From contig JASAND010021140.1 of the NCBI GenBank assembly GCA_030248195.1, forward strand, positions 38,371 through 102,370: DNA of 64,000 nucleotides. The letters run 5' to 3'. The translations under genes and the position numbers were made by a program. The notes under the pieces are model-generated. The model did not search any database. It was given only the letters and a program-made list of their open reading frames with translations, and was not told where the DNA came from. This document shows, in pieces, positions 35,190 to 47,339 of this stretch (the first letter of the stretch is position 1; each line of letters begins with the position of its first letter). The DNA comes from Trissonchulus latispiculum. Taxonomy: Eukaryota > Nematoda > Enoplea > Enoplida > Ironidae.

Positions 35190-35290
35190 TGGATATGCTA
35201 CGTATAAAAATGTGTCGAAAGACAGCGACTGCACTTTGCAATTTAGGAAAATTAATTCTATATTGTGATCTCCTTAAAATTTCCTTGATG

Positions 35291-36566
35291 ATGGCCAAAA
35301 GGCACCATAGTGGATGGAGTGAATCCGAAAGTGAAGAGGAAAAACCCTCTGCTCCTAGACCTAAGACCTATAAAGTTGCTCCGAATCCTGAACAAAGGAA
35401 AGCAGAATCCAATAAAAGGAAGAATCAGAAACGGAGTGTTTCCAGAAATGTCGTAGATCGACGAAATTCTCCAGACTACTACGATGCTCCTTCCTATGAG
35501 AATCGTCTCAGTTTTGTCAGTTTTGGAAATCGGATGACACCAGAGGAAGTGAAAAGGAATTGGGAAAAGGTGTATAAATTGGAAAATAAATTCGAGCGAC
35601 GAGTGGAAATTCATCCAGTTAGGGAGAATTTCAGTAACTACGAGATTGATAAGATCGCGGAGCGCTGGAACGTTCATGCACCTGGATTTTCTTGGCAATT
35701 TTCCAAAGGAAATATGTACGAGATATCCAAGGTCGTGACTTCAGCTCCTGGTATCTTGCCTGATTTTCTAGTGGAACGTCAACGTGAAGTCAATCGAGTT
35801 TGTTTGGATCAAGGAATTCAGTCCATCATGACGCATCAAGAATTGCTAGAAGCATTGCCTATCATGAAAGAGATGTTGCAAGGACGATATATTGTGTTGG
35901 ATCTGGAAGGAATTCGAAGCGCTGCTTTTGGACAGGAACAAGCTGAAACCATTGGAGCAATCCAGTTGGCAGGTCCAATCACATTTGACAATCCAAAGCC
36001 AAAGTGTAAGATGGTTGTTTGGCTTAGTACTGTCCTATCTACAACTATGGACTACCAGATGGTGTGGTTTTTTTGTGGGGAATTTTTTGGTCTCCGAGGA
36101 GGGGGGTTTTTTGTGTGGGGGGGGGGGTAAGTACGGGGGGGGTTATTTGTTTGGTGGTTGTCGGTTGTGGGGGGGGGGGGGTGGTGAGATGGGGGGGGGG
36201 GGGGGGCGTGGGGTTATTTTTTTTTTTGTGTGTTTTGTTGCTTGCTAAGGGAAGGGGTGGGCTTCAAGACAGAAGGGGGCTGGGCTTGGGGAAGTTGGGT
36301 GTGAAAAAGTTGGAAATGCTTGGTTGGGTTGGAATGGAAGGGATGGAATGAAGGTTATCGATTTGTGGTTGGTGTTTTGTGTATTGCGTAGATGGAGAGG
36401 GTATGTGGGGGGGGGTGGGGGGCGGGCTTAGTGCAAAAGTTATTTAGAGCTTGTCCAGATGAAGATCTTTTGGAAATTGTGGTGACTGCTTCTACTGTGC
36501 GTTTCACATATACTACGTCAACTAGAATTGTGAGGTCTATTAGAGAGACTGTCTATAAGACCACAG
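35291..36566 (+). pseudogene. ORF3 next to Gypsy-1, exonuclease-like motif, 5' part
   Basis: A reading frame with ATG candidates at 35288/35291, after a possible acceptor at 35246. It encodes a basic, acidic-serine N-terminus and then folded-looking sequence to 36060, including RYIVLDLEG followed by AETIGAIQLA, which resembles the Exo I motif (D-x-E, then an I/E-IGA strand) of DEDDh exonucleases. From 36061 to 36427 the sequence is G-rich junk-like, then the same frame resumes as LVQKLFRACPDEDLLEIV up to the Gypsy-2 insertion at 36566. It continues in frame at 56130. It may be an env-position accessory ORF of Gypsy-1 or a host gene exon. I do not recognise the whole protein; the exonuclease call is tentative. 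Confidence 0.5.
36061..36427. other. G/T-rich low-complexity block, possible sequence artefact
   Basis: One strand is almost only G and T, with runs of 7-13 G. The ORF on each side is in the same frame, but here it is shattered. G-rich noise of this type is typical of two-colour sequencing errors or a gap filled with poor reads; a genuine insertion is less likely. Confidence 0.6.
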
Positions 36567-37266
36567 TGTGAATTATTTCGGTCAGACTAAGTGTCATTTT
36601 CATCTGAAATTACAAAAGTGTACTGCTAACTTCACGATAAATTCATATTTTGTCATTTTCATTTGAATTTCTAAAATGTACTGCTAAAATCACGACCGTT
36701 CAAACTAAATTATTACTTCTGTGTACGGTCCAAGGCCGGACTAGCTAATTTTCATTTTGATTCAAATTTGGGCGCGCGTTAGTCAGTTGAAGTGGTACTC
36801 TTGTTGAGGTGGGCGGCTTTTTTCAAATTCCTTCACGCCCCATTAGGCTTTCGGATCTTTGGCGCCCATTCTTCTCCTTTTTGTCTAGTCGGGAGTCTGC
36901 GGGCAGGTTTGTTAAGTTTGTTGTGTGCATTTAAAATTTGCTCTGGTGCTTTAGTTTTGTAGTGTCTTTTGAAGTTTATTATTGAATTCGTAATTTTTTG
37001 TCGTGTTTGGTATAATTTTGAGATTGCAAGTAAAACTCGTATTTTTATTAAAGTAAACTCGTATTTTTAATTAGGCCGTTTCTTCTTTGCTGTAGGCTAG
37101 GGTAATCTGACGTTAGGTGTCTTGGCATGCGCACACTCAGAGAACCTTTGCAATCTTCAAATTCTCCAGAAATTCGCCTGTCACGCTCTAAGAGCGTACT
37201 TTCTACAAGTCTATTTCTGTGATTTAAATTCGTTTGTTCAGAGATCGTGTAGTCCAAATCTCTACA
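36567..37266 (+). repeat. Gypsy-2 5' LTR
   Basis: Starts TGTGAATTATTTCGGTCAG and ends AATCTCTACA. It matches 55426-56130 over its whole length with about twenty substitutions and a few small indels. It should hold the promoter; no canonical TATA box stands out. Confidence 0.93.
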
Positions 37267-37269
37267 AAC

Positions 37270-37280
37270 TGGCGACCGTT
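37270..37280 (+). promoter_or_regulatory. Gypsy-2 primer-binding site
   Basis: TGGCGACCGTT begins three bases after the LTR. TGGCGACCG matches the 3' end of arginine tRNA as used by several insect Gypsy elements. The assignment to tRNA-Arg is inferred from family knowledge. Confidence 0.7.
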
Positions 37281-37291
37281 CTCAGGTGAGT
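37281..37291 (+). promoter_or_regulatory. Gypsy-2 leader splice donor
   Basis: CTCAG|GTGAGT, a perfect donor consensus, lies between the primer-binding site and the gag ATG at 37295. Splicing from here would remove gag-pol and could make messages for the downstream ORFs. Matching acceptors are seen before ORF A and ORF B. Confidence 0.6.
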
Positions 37292-37294
37292 AGC

Positions 37295-38804
37295 ATGTCA
37301 GATTCTTCTCGTCCGGTTACCCGGGCTTTTAAAAGAATTTGTGACGAAACTGTAAAATTATTTAGTGAATTACCAGTTAATCAGGCACCAGAGCATAATG
37401 ACAGTTTTTTGAATAGAAATTTTCTGCAATTTTTGCCGGGGGGTCGTAGGTCGGGGGGAAACAGTCCCCCCCAAAATTTTCAGAATCCCACTCCCCCCCC
37501 AAGTTCGGGGTGTCCCCCACCCCCACTCCCCCAAGTGGTTGTTTTGTCCCCCCCTCAGGCTCTATCCGGTGCGGCGGAGCTCCAGCTTAGCCAAGCCGGG
37601 GGTGAGCTCCCCCAAAATTCCCCCCAACCCCGGGGTCAAATTTTGGAACCTCCCCCAAATCAGCGTTTGGAACCCCCCCACCCCCCAATTTTTCGGGGGG
37701 CAGTCAGACCGCCAACGCCACCTGTGGGGCGGCGGGGTTCTGTTATGCAGCAGTCAGAAGCACGTTCTGAAGCTAGGGGGGTGGGTGCTAATTTTTCGGG
37801 AGCATTGCAGAATACTTGGGGGGCTCCAGTGGGTCCAGATAATTCGGGCGTTTTGTCTTCATCCCGTCAAAATATGACCTCCCCCCCCACTCTGGCCCCG
37901 GAAAATTCTGAAATTTCGGGGGAGACCGCTGTTCGTGTGTTGGGGGGACCAGTTTCGGGGCCCTCCCAAGCCGTTTCTCAGTTCGCTTTACAGGCTCCGG
38001 GGGCGGTGGCCGCCTTGGGGGCGGTGAATTCGGCACCTCGGGGGGGGATTCTCTGTCCGTTCAGCCGTCAGAAAATTCAAATTTTAGACGTAGTTTTGAT
38101 AATTTTATTTCACCCCGTTTTGATGTTGCTCAGAGTACGGCATTAGTCCGGGAGGCTATGTCGGGGGGTGGCCCGCCCGTGTCTCAGTCTCAGTTGAACC
38201 CTCCAGTCCCGGAGAAAATTCAGCAAAATTATGTGCCGGCGGGGGTTAACCTCCCCCAAAATTTGGGTGCCGTTCACCCCTCCCAGTCGCTCTCCGGTGC
38301 GGTGGAGCCCCAGCTCGGCCAAGCCGGGGGCCAGGTCCCTCCCCCAAAATTTTCTTATTCTCAAAATTTTGCGGGTACGGGAGAACAAGATGGGGAGTCT
38401 GTGTATAATTCGGCCGTTAGTCAGGGGTCGAGTTCATCAGGATCGGAGGGATCCGACCCCCCATCCTCGGATTCTGTCATTTTTCACGGACAACAGGCTA
38501 GCTCCGGGGGTCTGCAACCGCAGGGAAATATGGGGCCCGGATTGGGCTATTATCCTCCGCCGCTCCAGTCAGAAGCTCCAGTTTGGCCAGTCCCTTCCAG
38601 TACGGCCCAGAATGTATGCCTGGCTCCTCCGCCCCATCGTTCTACACATTTGGGTGGTTTTTCTCTACCCCGTGACCAATATGGGAATACCATCCCGAAC
38701 CGGGAAACAGCTCCGTCGCACCTGCTGCTCCAGAAGACATTGGTATGCAAGGGCGGAGCCTCTGCCCCCCGGGCCTATCACACCCGGCCACCCTCCCCCC
38801 CCCC
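37295..38804 (+). CDS. Gypsy-2 gag N-terminal region (Pro/Gln/Gly-rich, two homopolymer frameshifts)
   Basis: The ATG at 37295 (MSDSSRPVTRAFKR) starts a long Pro/Ser/Gly/Gln-rich region with no folded domain. The frame changes at a G7 run (38041-38047) and again at a C12 run (38790-38804), after which it is continuous with gag-pol. Coding character continues straight through both points (DSLSVQPSENSNFRR follows the first), so the shifts are single-base length errors or mutations in homopolymers rather than ORF ends. If they are sequencing errors, gag-pol is one ORF of about 2,860 codons. Confidence 0.7.
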
Positions 38805-41800
38805 CACCGCTTCAGGTCCCTCCTCCGGCTACGCAGAATCCAGAATTGGTTTCGCCGGAGAAAGTGCCTCAAAGGACAGCTTTGGAACCATCGGATCCTC
38901 ACTATTATCCTATCAGGCCACGTTCGTACGGGCAACATTTGTACGAGGGAGCCCAGGTTGCGGCTCCAGAGCAACATCAGCGTCAACACTTGCCTGAGGT
39001 ACGTTATCAACCTCCAAATCAATATTATCCGGAGGGTCAGTACTTTATACGTACACCGCCAAATTTTGATTACGACAAATTGGAGCAACAGGTGTACGAG
39101 AATCCAGTGATTCAGGAGCTGGATAAGAATCATTTATGGGAAGGCCAACATCAGAACCTCCCTCCGCTCCAGGTACCCCCGTACGTACCTCAACAAGCCC
39201 CACTGAATCCATACTATTTGGAGGAGATGGTGGCTTCTCACACTCATGCAGCTGATTTTGTGGCAAAAAATTGTCCTTCTAGCCCGACGGCGGCCTCGTG
39301 CCCTCCGGAGCCCCGCCCATCTGCGGTCGCCCTCAGGGAGGCCAAGGGTGTGGTGCCGGCTCCCACCGGGGACGGTCGCCCTCAGGGAGGCCCACCCCCG
39401 GTGCAACAGGGTTCGGGCGCGGTGCCCCCCTCGGGTCCTCTCTATCAGCCACAACACGTTTACGTACAGCAGCCACCACCTCCTCCGCCTCCTCCGGGGC
39501 CCCCACCTCCCCCTCCTCCAGTTTTTGTTCCGGTTCCATACCCGGTCGATCACGTCCGGAAAAAGGCAAAGGCCCCAAAGGCGTCTCGTCATCCGACACC
39601 AGACACAATGGAAGCCACGGACATCTCTGTTTCCAAATATGATACGACTTTGTTTCGCTACTATTTGGAGGTCCTGAGAGATGTTCCTCGCTATGACCCC
39701 AAATATGCGTACTTTGAAGATTGGCTGCCTCAATTCGAGTCCGCCGTTGCTGTTCATTCTGTCCCGGAGACCCAGTGGGGGCGCCTGCTATGGAACAAAT
39801 TGGCAGGAAAAGCCCAGATATTTGCTTCCCGCTGTGGGCCTTCGGTCGTGGAATCATATTCGGGTTTTTTGGAATTGATTAAATCTCAATTTCCGAAGCC
39901 TCAGCTCTCACTCCGGGAACGCCTTTCCGCCTTTGCCCACCGGAAACAGCTTCACGGGGAGTCCGTTCGTCACTATATATCAGAACTTCAAGCCATGGCC
40001 CTTGATTTGTGGGATTCTCAGGAGGAACGTGAGCAGGAATGTGTCCAACAGCTCTTCGCGGGGATCCAGGATAAGTTTGCTACGGCATTGGCCCCACTGT
40101 TCCTCCGCGACCGGCCTACAATGCAAGACGTCCGGAGAGTGATCGACCGGTTGGAATCTCGGGAGGCTCGTGCTCCGGAGGGGGATTCCCTTTCCTATGA
40201 TTTACCGATTTATCACGTCGGGGAGGCGGGTGCCGAGAACAAGCCCCTCCCTCCGAAACCATCCGATACGCCCTCTGGTTCCAATCTGGAAGCGGCTGCC
40301 TCTCGTTTGGGTTTTCGTGAAATGAAAGACTGGTTCGAATCTCATCTCAAGGAGGCTTTGACGCAGTGGGAGGACGAAAAACGGAAGAAGTTTGCTACCC
40401 CGTGTAAGTTTTGCAAACGGAAAGGACATTCTCCGGACAAATGCTGGGACAGATATCCTTCAAAGGCTCCTCCGGACTACAAAAACCGAGCACCTCCGGA
40501 GCGTGTGGATCACGTGGGATATGCACAAGCACAGTATACGTATCCCACCCAATATCGTGGACAGCCAGCGCAATCGCAGCAGTATGAGTACTACACTCCG
40601 GTGACTTATCCCCCGCCCCCACCTCCGGCCCATTACCCTACCACTCCCGCTCCTGTACAACAAGCCCCCCCACAGCCCGCCCCTCTTATTCCTCCGGCTA
40701 GTTCAGTGGTGCAGGGCGGCTATCCTGTGGGTCAGAATGCTTCTTCTCCGGTCTCACCAGTGTCGGCTACTACCTCGGCGGTGCCTTATCAGCGCACTCT
40801 CGCAGGAACAGGTATGACAGATCTCACTCAGTCATTTGTACATGCTTCGGATTCTAGGGTTGCGGCGCCAGCTGCGTCGCTACCTGCGGGGAGGGCATCT
40901 CCGGCACCCCGGGGGGTCACGGCCCAACAGGTTAACTCCATGATGGAACAATTTCAGGTCGGCATGGTCTCCCTTCGGCCGGGTGGGGGCGCCTCCGGGG
41001 GGGACGACCCCTCAAAATCCAAGCATGAGGGTTCTGAGTCAGTGAACTCCTTGAATGATGAGCATTTAGATTTGACTATGACGGAGGCTCAGCTTTATAA
41101 TGTCTTTTCGAAAGTTGTGCACAATTTTAAGAACTTGAAAGCCATCCGTAAGGAGACATATGACTTTATGGAAGAATATTGTATTGCCATTTCGTCTCAA
41201 ATTAGGGAGATGGCTTTTCTTTTGAAGCGGCTATGTCCATCTCAGGCCGAATATGATTCGATTATGTTTGTAGAAGAGCAACCACCATCCTCGTGGGCGG
41301 CCGGGTTTTCTCCTGTTTTGGGAGGGGGCAGTGCCCCTCGAGTCTGTCGGCCTGAAAATGTTTCGGTGGGTACGGAAACTGAGGCTCAACATATTCCGAA
41401 AGCTCTGGTAGAGCCTGAAAAACCCCCATTGGGTCACTTGGCCTCAGTTGCCGTAACTCCGGGAGGATCCCCCGACCTGGAATCCGAACATGTACTGGCA
41501 GCCGCTGATAATATGCCGGCTATAGTGGTTGTAGCGGGGAAGACAAAAATTTTAGCAATTATTGACTCCGGGGCTTCAATTTCCATCATTAGCCCTCGGA
41601 CGGTCCAGAGGATGTTGGCGGAGGGGGCACAGCTCCGGTTTGATCATCCGGATCCCATCACCGCTGTGACCTCGAGCAACGCACCGCTGAAAATTTCCGC
41701 AAAAGTTTTTGTGATTTTCACGGTAGGTCGTAAAGAATACGGGTGGTCATTTCATATGGCCCCGCAATTTTATCGTGATATGCTTATTGGAACAGATTTT

Positions 41801-44800
41801 ATGAAAACTTTTCAGTGGGACTTGCTGTTTTCTACAAATGAAGTTGATATGCAAGGTTTTCGACACCCACTACTATCGTCTACTGAAATTCGCGCAGAAT
41901 TCTTGGCCAATTGGTGCGATGAGGCCCCAGCGGTGATGGCTGTAGATGTGGTGGTTCCGCCTTCATCCGAGATTTGGGCCCCGGCTCGGATCTCCTCGGC
42001 CGTCTGGGGACCTACCTGCTTTTTCGACCCCCTGGAGTCATTTATTTGCGACAACAAACTGTTACCTTATGCGGGGGTTGTACAAATTTTGGAAAATTTT
42101 TTCGAATTTTTGGTCGTAAATCCTACCCCGGCGCCCATCAGAGTCCCTCGGGCGACTGTTGTCGGGTCAGTTTGTCCTGTCAGAGACTATTCGGCTCAGG
42201 ACACCCGGTTGGGTGATTTGAATATTTTCACTCCGGCCAAAGTACACTTGGATAGATTTTCTGAGGATTTGTTGTTCGCGGTGGATATACGTATGGGGGA
42301 ACCGCCCCCCAAGGAGGGCTCCCCGTTTGATCCGTACCTGCGGGAAAAAGTGCAGGACGAGGGTGAAATTGTATTTCAATGTCACGAAGAGCATCTGGAA
42401 CCCGCTCTTTTTTCAAAAGAGGGGGTAAGCGGCGATGAAGAGGAGGAGAGCCAGAATTTGGAAATTGTGAAAGAAAATACTATGCTGGCTAAGGCACTTG
42501 CTGCTCCTCCGGAGCCGCCGAAAATTTCAAAAGAGGGGGTGGACACCCCCCCAATTTCTCCTTCCGGGTCCCTTCAACCCTGTTTGATTCCACCGGAACA
42601 ACAATCCCCGTTACCGGATGATTTAACCAGACCTTTGCCGCTAGTCTCTGTGGGGTTTTCTGACGCCGTCCAATATTGGGTAGAAATGCCTTGTGTGTCG
42701 CAGGTGCAGCCCTCCGCCGGGGAAGGCGACTCGGTCTGTAGACCGATCAATTTCCCTGGAGGAGCCCCCGAGACGATGGAGCCTCAGCTTAGTCAACTCG
42801 GTGGGGTTCGGTCTGCGGCTGCGACCACTGGGACTCTGATGGGCGGTGAAGAATCTGAGGTTCCTGAACCTACAGAGTGGGTTCCCGTTGTTTTCACTCG
42901 GGAAGTCCATCCGGGGGAGGATGGTTATACGTATTTGTCACGATCAGAATTGCTAGCCCAGCGCGTCCCTCCAGCCCCGGAGGCTACGTCTCCGGCGGTA
43001 GAAGGAAAATCTCTTTCATTGGCGGAATTCGTTAAGTCTCCGGCTTTCATAGCTGCGGAGAAACGTGCTCTTTTGAACAGTAAGATCCAGTTTACAGATT
43101 GTTGCTTAACTCGCCGTAACCGTCGTCGGCTTCGGCTCATGATTTTGAATTTTCCAGATATCTGGGACGCTGCTGGAGGGTTCGGTAAAACTGACATTGA
43201 TTATCATTACATTGAAATCGAGCCCGGCAAGCGTCCCATAAAAGCAAGGGCGTACAAAGTAAACCCGGCGCAGAAACAAATCATCGATGAAAAACTTTCG
43301 GCTTGGCTAGAACAAGGACTCATACAGCCCTCCCGGAGCCCTTGGGCCTCCCCCATAATTTTAGTGGCTAAAAAGGATGGGGATTGGAGGTTGTGTGTCG
43401 ATTATCGGAAACTAAATTCGGTAACTAAAAAAGATTGTTACCCGATTCCGTACATTCATGGTCTTTTTGAGTCTATTTTGGGTCATTCAATATTTTCGAA
43501 ACTTGATTTGGCCTCGGGTTTTCATCAGATCCCGATCTATCCTCCGGACCGGGAAAAAACGGCTTTTATTACCCACTCCGGGCTGTATGAGTTCAAGGTC
43601 ATGCCTTTTGGCCTTTGTAATGCGCCTTCTACTTTTCAACGTATTATTGATCGTATCATGGAAGGGTTTACGGTGTACATTGATGATATTCTAGTTACTA
43701 GCTCTACCGAATTGGAACATCTAGATAAACTTCTGGAAATTTTTCTCCGCTGTTCCAGAGAGCGCGTTATTCTGAAGCTTTCAAAATGCGAATTCGCCAA
43801 AGTTTCAATGCCATTTCTGGGGCACGTACTGTCCGCATCTGGGATTTCTACAGATCCGGAAAAAATACGGGTGGTCAAAGAATTTCCTGTCCCTCAGAAC
43901 GTGAAAGATATTCAAAGTTTCCTGGGTTTAGCGGGCTATTACCGGCGTTTTGTGCCAAATTTTTCTAAAATAGCCCACCCTTTGAATGCACTATTGAAAA
44001 AGGATGCTGAATTTGTCTGGGACAGTGCGTGTCAGTCGGCATTTGAAACTCTGAAAGAGAAACTTATTTCTGCTCCGGTCCTGGTCTATCCGGATTTTTC
44101 TAAACGCTTTACTCTGGCGACTGATGCCAGCTTCCAGGGTATAGCAGCGGTTTTGCAGCAAACCGACGAGCAGGGTAAATTTCATCCTGTCGCCTACGCC
44201 GCCCGGGCGCTGAATGTTTCTGAGAAAAATTACCATGTCACCGAGCTCGAGGCTTTGGCTATTTTCTTTGGTATTTCGTATTTTCAACATTATTTGATTC
44301 TATATGAATTTGATGTTATCACGGATCATAAAGCTTTAGAGTACATGCTTGGTGATCAGGTAGTGCCAAAAACGGCGCTTGGTCGCGTAGCTCGGTGGCG
44401 GTCGTTTTTACGGTCGTTTCGCTTTCGTGTTATTCAGCGCCCGGGAGTGACGAACGGGGCCCCGGACGCTCTTTCCAGAAATCCTCCGTTGGTGGCCGGG
44501 TCCTTTGCGGATCACCCAAAGATTCCTGAGTTTCTTTTTTCACTTATTGATGTTAATATGGAACAAGAATATGAAGGTCCGGAGGACCCCCTGTCAACTC
44601 CGGCGGGAGTGGAAATCTGGAAAGACGCCCTGGCCGCGGACCCGTTCACGGCTAATATGATGAACTTTGTTCAAAACAAAGTTCTGCCGCAAAATCCGGT
44701 AGAAGCTTATAATATCCGAAAAACTTCCTCTGATTATTCAATCAAGGATGGGATATTATACCGGAGCTTAAAATTGCGACGCCGGGACGCGCTGGAACTG

Positions 44801-45892
44801 ATAGTTGTTCCCAAGGCTTGTTATCAATACGTATTTCACGAATGTCATAATACCTTGTTTGCTGGCTGTCACAATGGTAGGGAACGTACCCGGGGGATGA
44901 TTGCCTGCAAATATTTTTGGGAAACTCTCACACAGGATGTGAATAAAATGGTGGATGCTTGCCAGGTCTGTGCAGCGTGCAATCCAGGGCCGCGAAAACC
45001 ACAGGCCTGGATGCGTTTTTTCACTCCGGTAGAGGCCCCGTTTGAGCGTCTAGCAATGGACGTAATGTATGCCCCTACCTCAAATTCTGGAAATTCGAAA
45101 GTTCTAGTTGTAGTTGACTTTTTTTCACGCTGGGGGTGGGCTTTTCCCATGCCTAATGAGCAAACGGTTACGATTGCAAAAATTTTTGCTGAAAATATCT
45201 TAGCAGTGCATGGGGCTCCGAGGGAACTTCTCACTGACCGGGGTACCCCGTTTTGTTCGGCTTTAATGGAAGATTTGTGTAAAGTTATGGGCACTAAGAA
45301 AGTACGTACAACGGCCTATCACCCCCAAACGAACGGGGCGTGTGAGCGTTTAAATGGGACTCTAAAAGGTCTTTTGCGCAAAGCTCTTTTGGCTTTCGAA
45401 AAGCAGTGGGACGAATTGATTCCGTGGGTCCTTTTTGTTTACCGTTCCACTCCCCATGCCTCTACCGGAGAATCCCCATATTACATCCTGTTTGGGAGGG
45501 ACCCTCGCTTGTATTCACAAAATTTTCTGTCTCGTCCGGACCCGCATGCCCAAAATTTTACTCCGTCGTACATGGATGATTTACAAGATAAGTTACGTTA
45601 TTCGCGGCAACTTCTGAAAGAACATATGAAAGAAGTTTTAGAAAAACGAAAAGTGTCTTATGACGCGAAAGCGAATGTCATTGAGTATAAGGAGGGCGTG
45701 CTGGTCTGGAAGGACGTGTCGCAGGGAAACATCCCTCGGGGGGCTAGTCGCAAATATTTGCCCATGTTTACAGGACCTTTCCGTGTGGTCAAAGTAGTCT
45801 CCCCCACCAATGTTGAAATCTTGTCTCTTAACCGGAGTGATGCTACTCCGGAGCTCATTAATGTCAACCGTCTGAAACCTTTTCGTTCGTAA
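38805..45892 (+). CDS. Gypsy-2 Gag-Pol polyprotein (Gag, PR, RT, RNase H, IN)
   Basis: One uninterrupted frame to TAA at 45890. Proline/glutamine-rich Gag extension to about 39600; retrotransposon Gag helical domain about 39630-40170; C-x2-C-x4-H-x4-C knuckle (CKFCKRKGHSPDKC) at 40403-40444; Tyr/Pro-rich linker; retropepsin DSGAS at 41564; a ~1.5-kb acidic linker; RT about 43200-43800 with YIDD at 43676-43687; RNase H with ATDASFQG near 44118; integrase H2C2 near 44836-44985; core with Asp in LAMDV (~45060), Asp in LLTDRG (~45230) and Glu in GACERLN (~45340); GPY/F module near 45770. All catalytic residues are present. Gag and Pol are fused in one frame with no stop or shift between them, so the Gag excess must come from processing or another route. 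Confidence 0.93.
42411..42426 (+). promoter_or_regulatory. Internal copy 1 of the polypurine tract
   Basis: TTTCAAAAGAGGGGGT is identical to the 16 bases at the 3' PPT (55406-55421). It lies in the linker between protease and RT and encodes F-S-K-E-G-V. A central PPT is known in lentiviruses and Ty1 as a second plus-strand start; that role here is inference. Confidence 0.55.
42525..42540 (+). promoter_or_regulatory. Internal copy 2 of the polypurine tract
   Basis: Second exact TTTCAAAAGAGGGGGT, 114 bases after the first, in the same reading frame (I-S-K-E-G-V). Confidence 0.55.
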
Positions 45893-46809
45893 TTATATTT
45901 GTGGTCCGGCTTAATCTTGCAAAATTTTATTTCAATTTCCGCTTATATTTCCTTGAAGCAAACTTAAACATTGAGATTTTCTAAAAATGAACAAATTTAC
46001 TTTACTAAAAGTTTCTAAATTCTGAATTTGTCCGGGGCTTAGTGCTCCGGACACGATTTTCGGCCGTTGGCCATTCTTTTCCAAATCCTGGTACTGCGAA
46101 ATTGCTCCCACAAGGGGTAAGAAAATTGGCCACAAGGGGTAAGAAAATTGCCCAAAAAATAGGTTTAACGACTAAAATTTCCAAAAATTTTCCGGCTTCG
46201 CCGGAATTTTTCACTTGAAATTACTATTTTTTTGCTAAAACACGTCCGAAAAACGTGTTTTAGCTAAAAATTGCTGTTTTTTGCTAAAAAATGGTAAAAA
46301 TAGCTCAAAAATCGATTTGAAAAGTACCCCCTAAGAAAAAGCGCTCTCACAAGGGGTACCCAAATTTGCTTCCATAAGGGTCAGTGAAATTTGACCTCCC
46401 GTTCAGGTATGGGCACGTCCCATCACAATTACGGACCCCGATCTAACTTCACCTCCGGGTTTGGTCACGCACACTGACGTTCGTAATATGAAATTTCAGT
46501 ACATTGATCTCTTTTTTGTTAAGAAGGCCTACTACAGGGATATTGCCAAACATTTTCGTGGCCAATATTTTGACCCTCCATCTCCGCGAGAAGATTAGAG
46601 CGGAGTTGTAAGTGCAGGTTTGTGAGCTGTATGTTGTCTTTAACTATATTTGTGTTTTGTATTCTAGAATTTGTGTATCACTGCACCCGAACTTTTATGT
46701 TCCCTGCGTTCTAATCACGATTTGTGTTGCTCCGGTTCAAATTCACTGAGGTAGGTTGTACTTTTGTGGTTTTTAACTTTTACCTTATACGTATAGTTTC
46801 TTGATTACT
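45893..46809 (+). other. Spacer after pol in Gypsy-2
   Basis: Holds the left copy of a 307-bp inverted element (46095-46401) and otherwise short non-coding sequence. Acceptor-like sites TTTTGTATTCTAG (ending ~46668) and ACCTTATACGTATAG (ending 46796) precede ORF A. Confidence 0.5.
46095..46401 (-). mobile_element. 307-bp MITE-like element, left copy
   Basis: Runs from TGCGAAATTGCTCCC to ACCTCCCGT and contains CACAAGGGGTAAGAAAATT repeats, CCGGCTTCGCCGGAA and an AAACACGTC.GAAAAACGTGTTTT hairpin. The same sequence lies in inverted orientation at 48079-48384. No coding potential. Confidence 0.75.
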
Positions 46810-47339
46810 ATGGCAGAAATTACCTCACCTGAACCGCGTCCGTGTACGTTTGATTTGTCGGAATTTTCTCCTCACTACATGTTTAGGACTCTCCGGGGTC
46901 GGGTTACGCGGGAAACTTCTCTTTCTCCTGTTTTAAATTTACATCTTCTTTGGGCGGAAATGTGCCGTATTCCGGGGGGTGGGCCACTCCTAACATACTT
47001 AGGTATAGTAATATATTAGCAATGGTTCTCACACCCACCACGTTCGAGAATGATTCGTCACAAGCACAATTTATTCGTGTGGCAGCACGTTTTGGGTATT
47101 TTGCGTTACCTGCGTATTTTTTACCTCCGACAAGTCTCCGTGAACAGGGGGCTTCCCGGATTTTTCTACCTAGACCAAATTCGGCGGTTAGCCTCGTAAA
47201 AGACTCCTCCGAAATTTTTCTTCAGAAAATTGCTCCGGCTAGACTTTTGGAAACGTTTTATGCTCCTATGGGATCTCCTACATCTCCGGTTCCCCCATTA
47301 GTATCTAACGATTCGTCCTCCGCGGAGGAACCCGTGTAG
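46810..47339 (+). CDS. Gypsy-2 accessory ORF A, unidentified
   Basis: ATG 46810 (MAEITSPEPRPCTFD) follows an acceptor-like site at 46796. The frame shifts once in the G6 run near 46975; beyond it the second frame continues as coding (ILRYSNILAMVLTPTTFEND) to TAG 47337. About 175 residues in all, with mixed hydrophobic and polar composition and no domain I recognise. The shift sits in a homopolymer and may be an error. Confidence 0.55.

Noticed and set aside
38642..39857. Long Arg/Gly/Pro-rich ORFs on both strands inside gag
   Set aside because: Shadows of the GC-rich gag-pol frame; none carries a recognisable domain.
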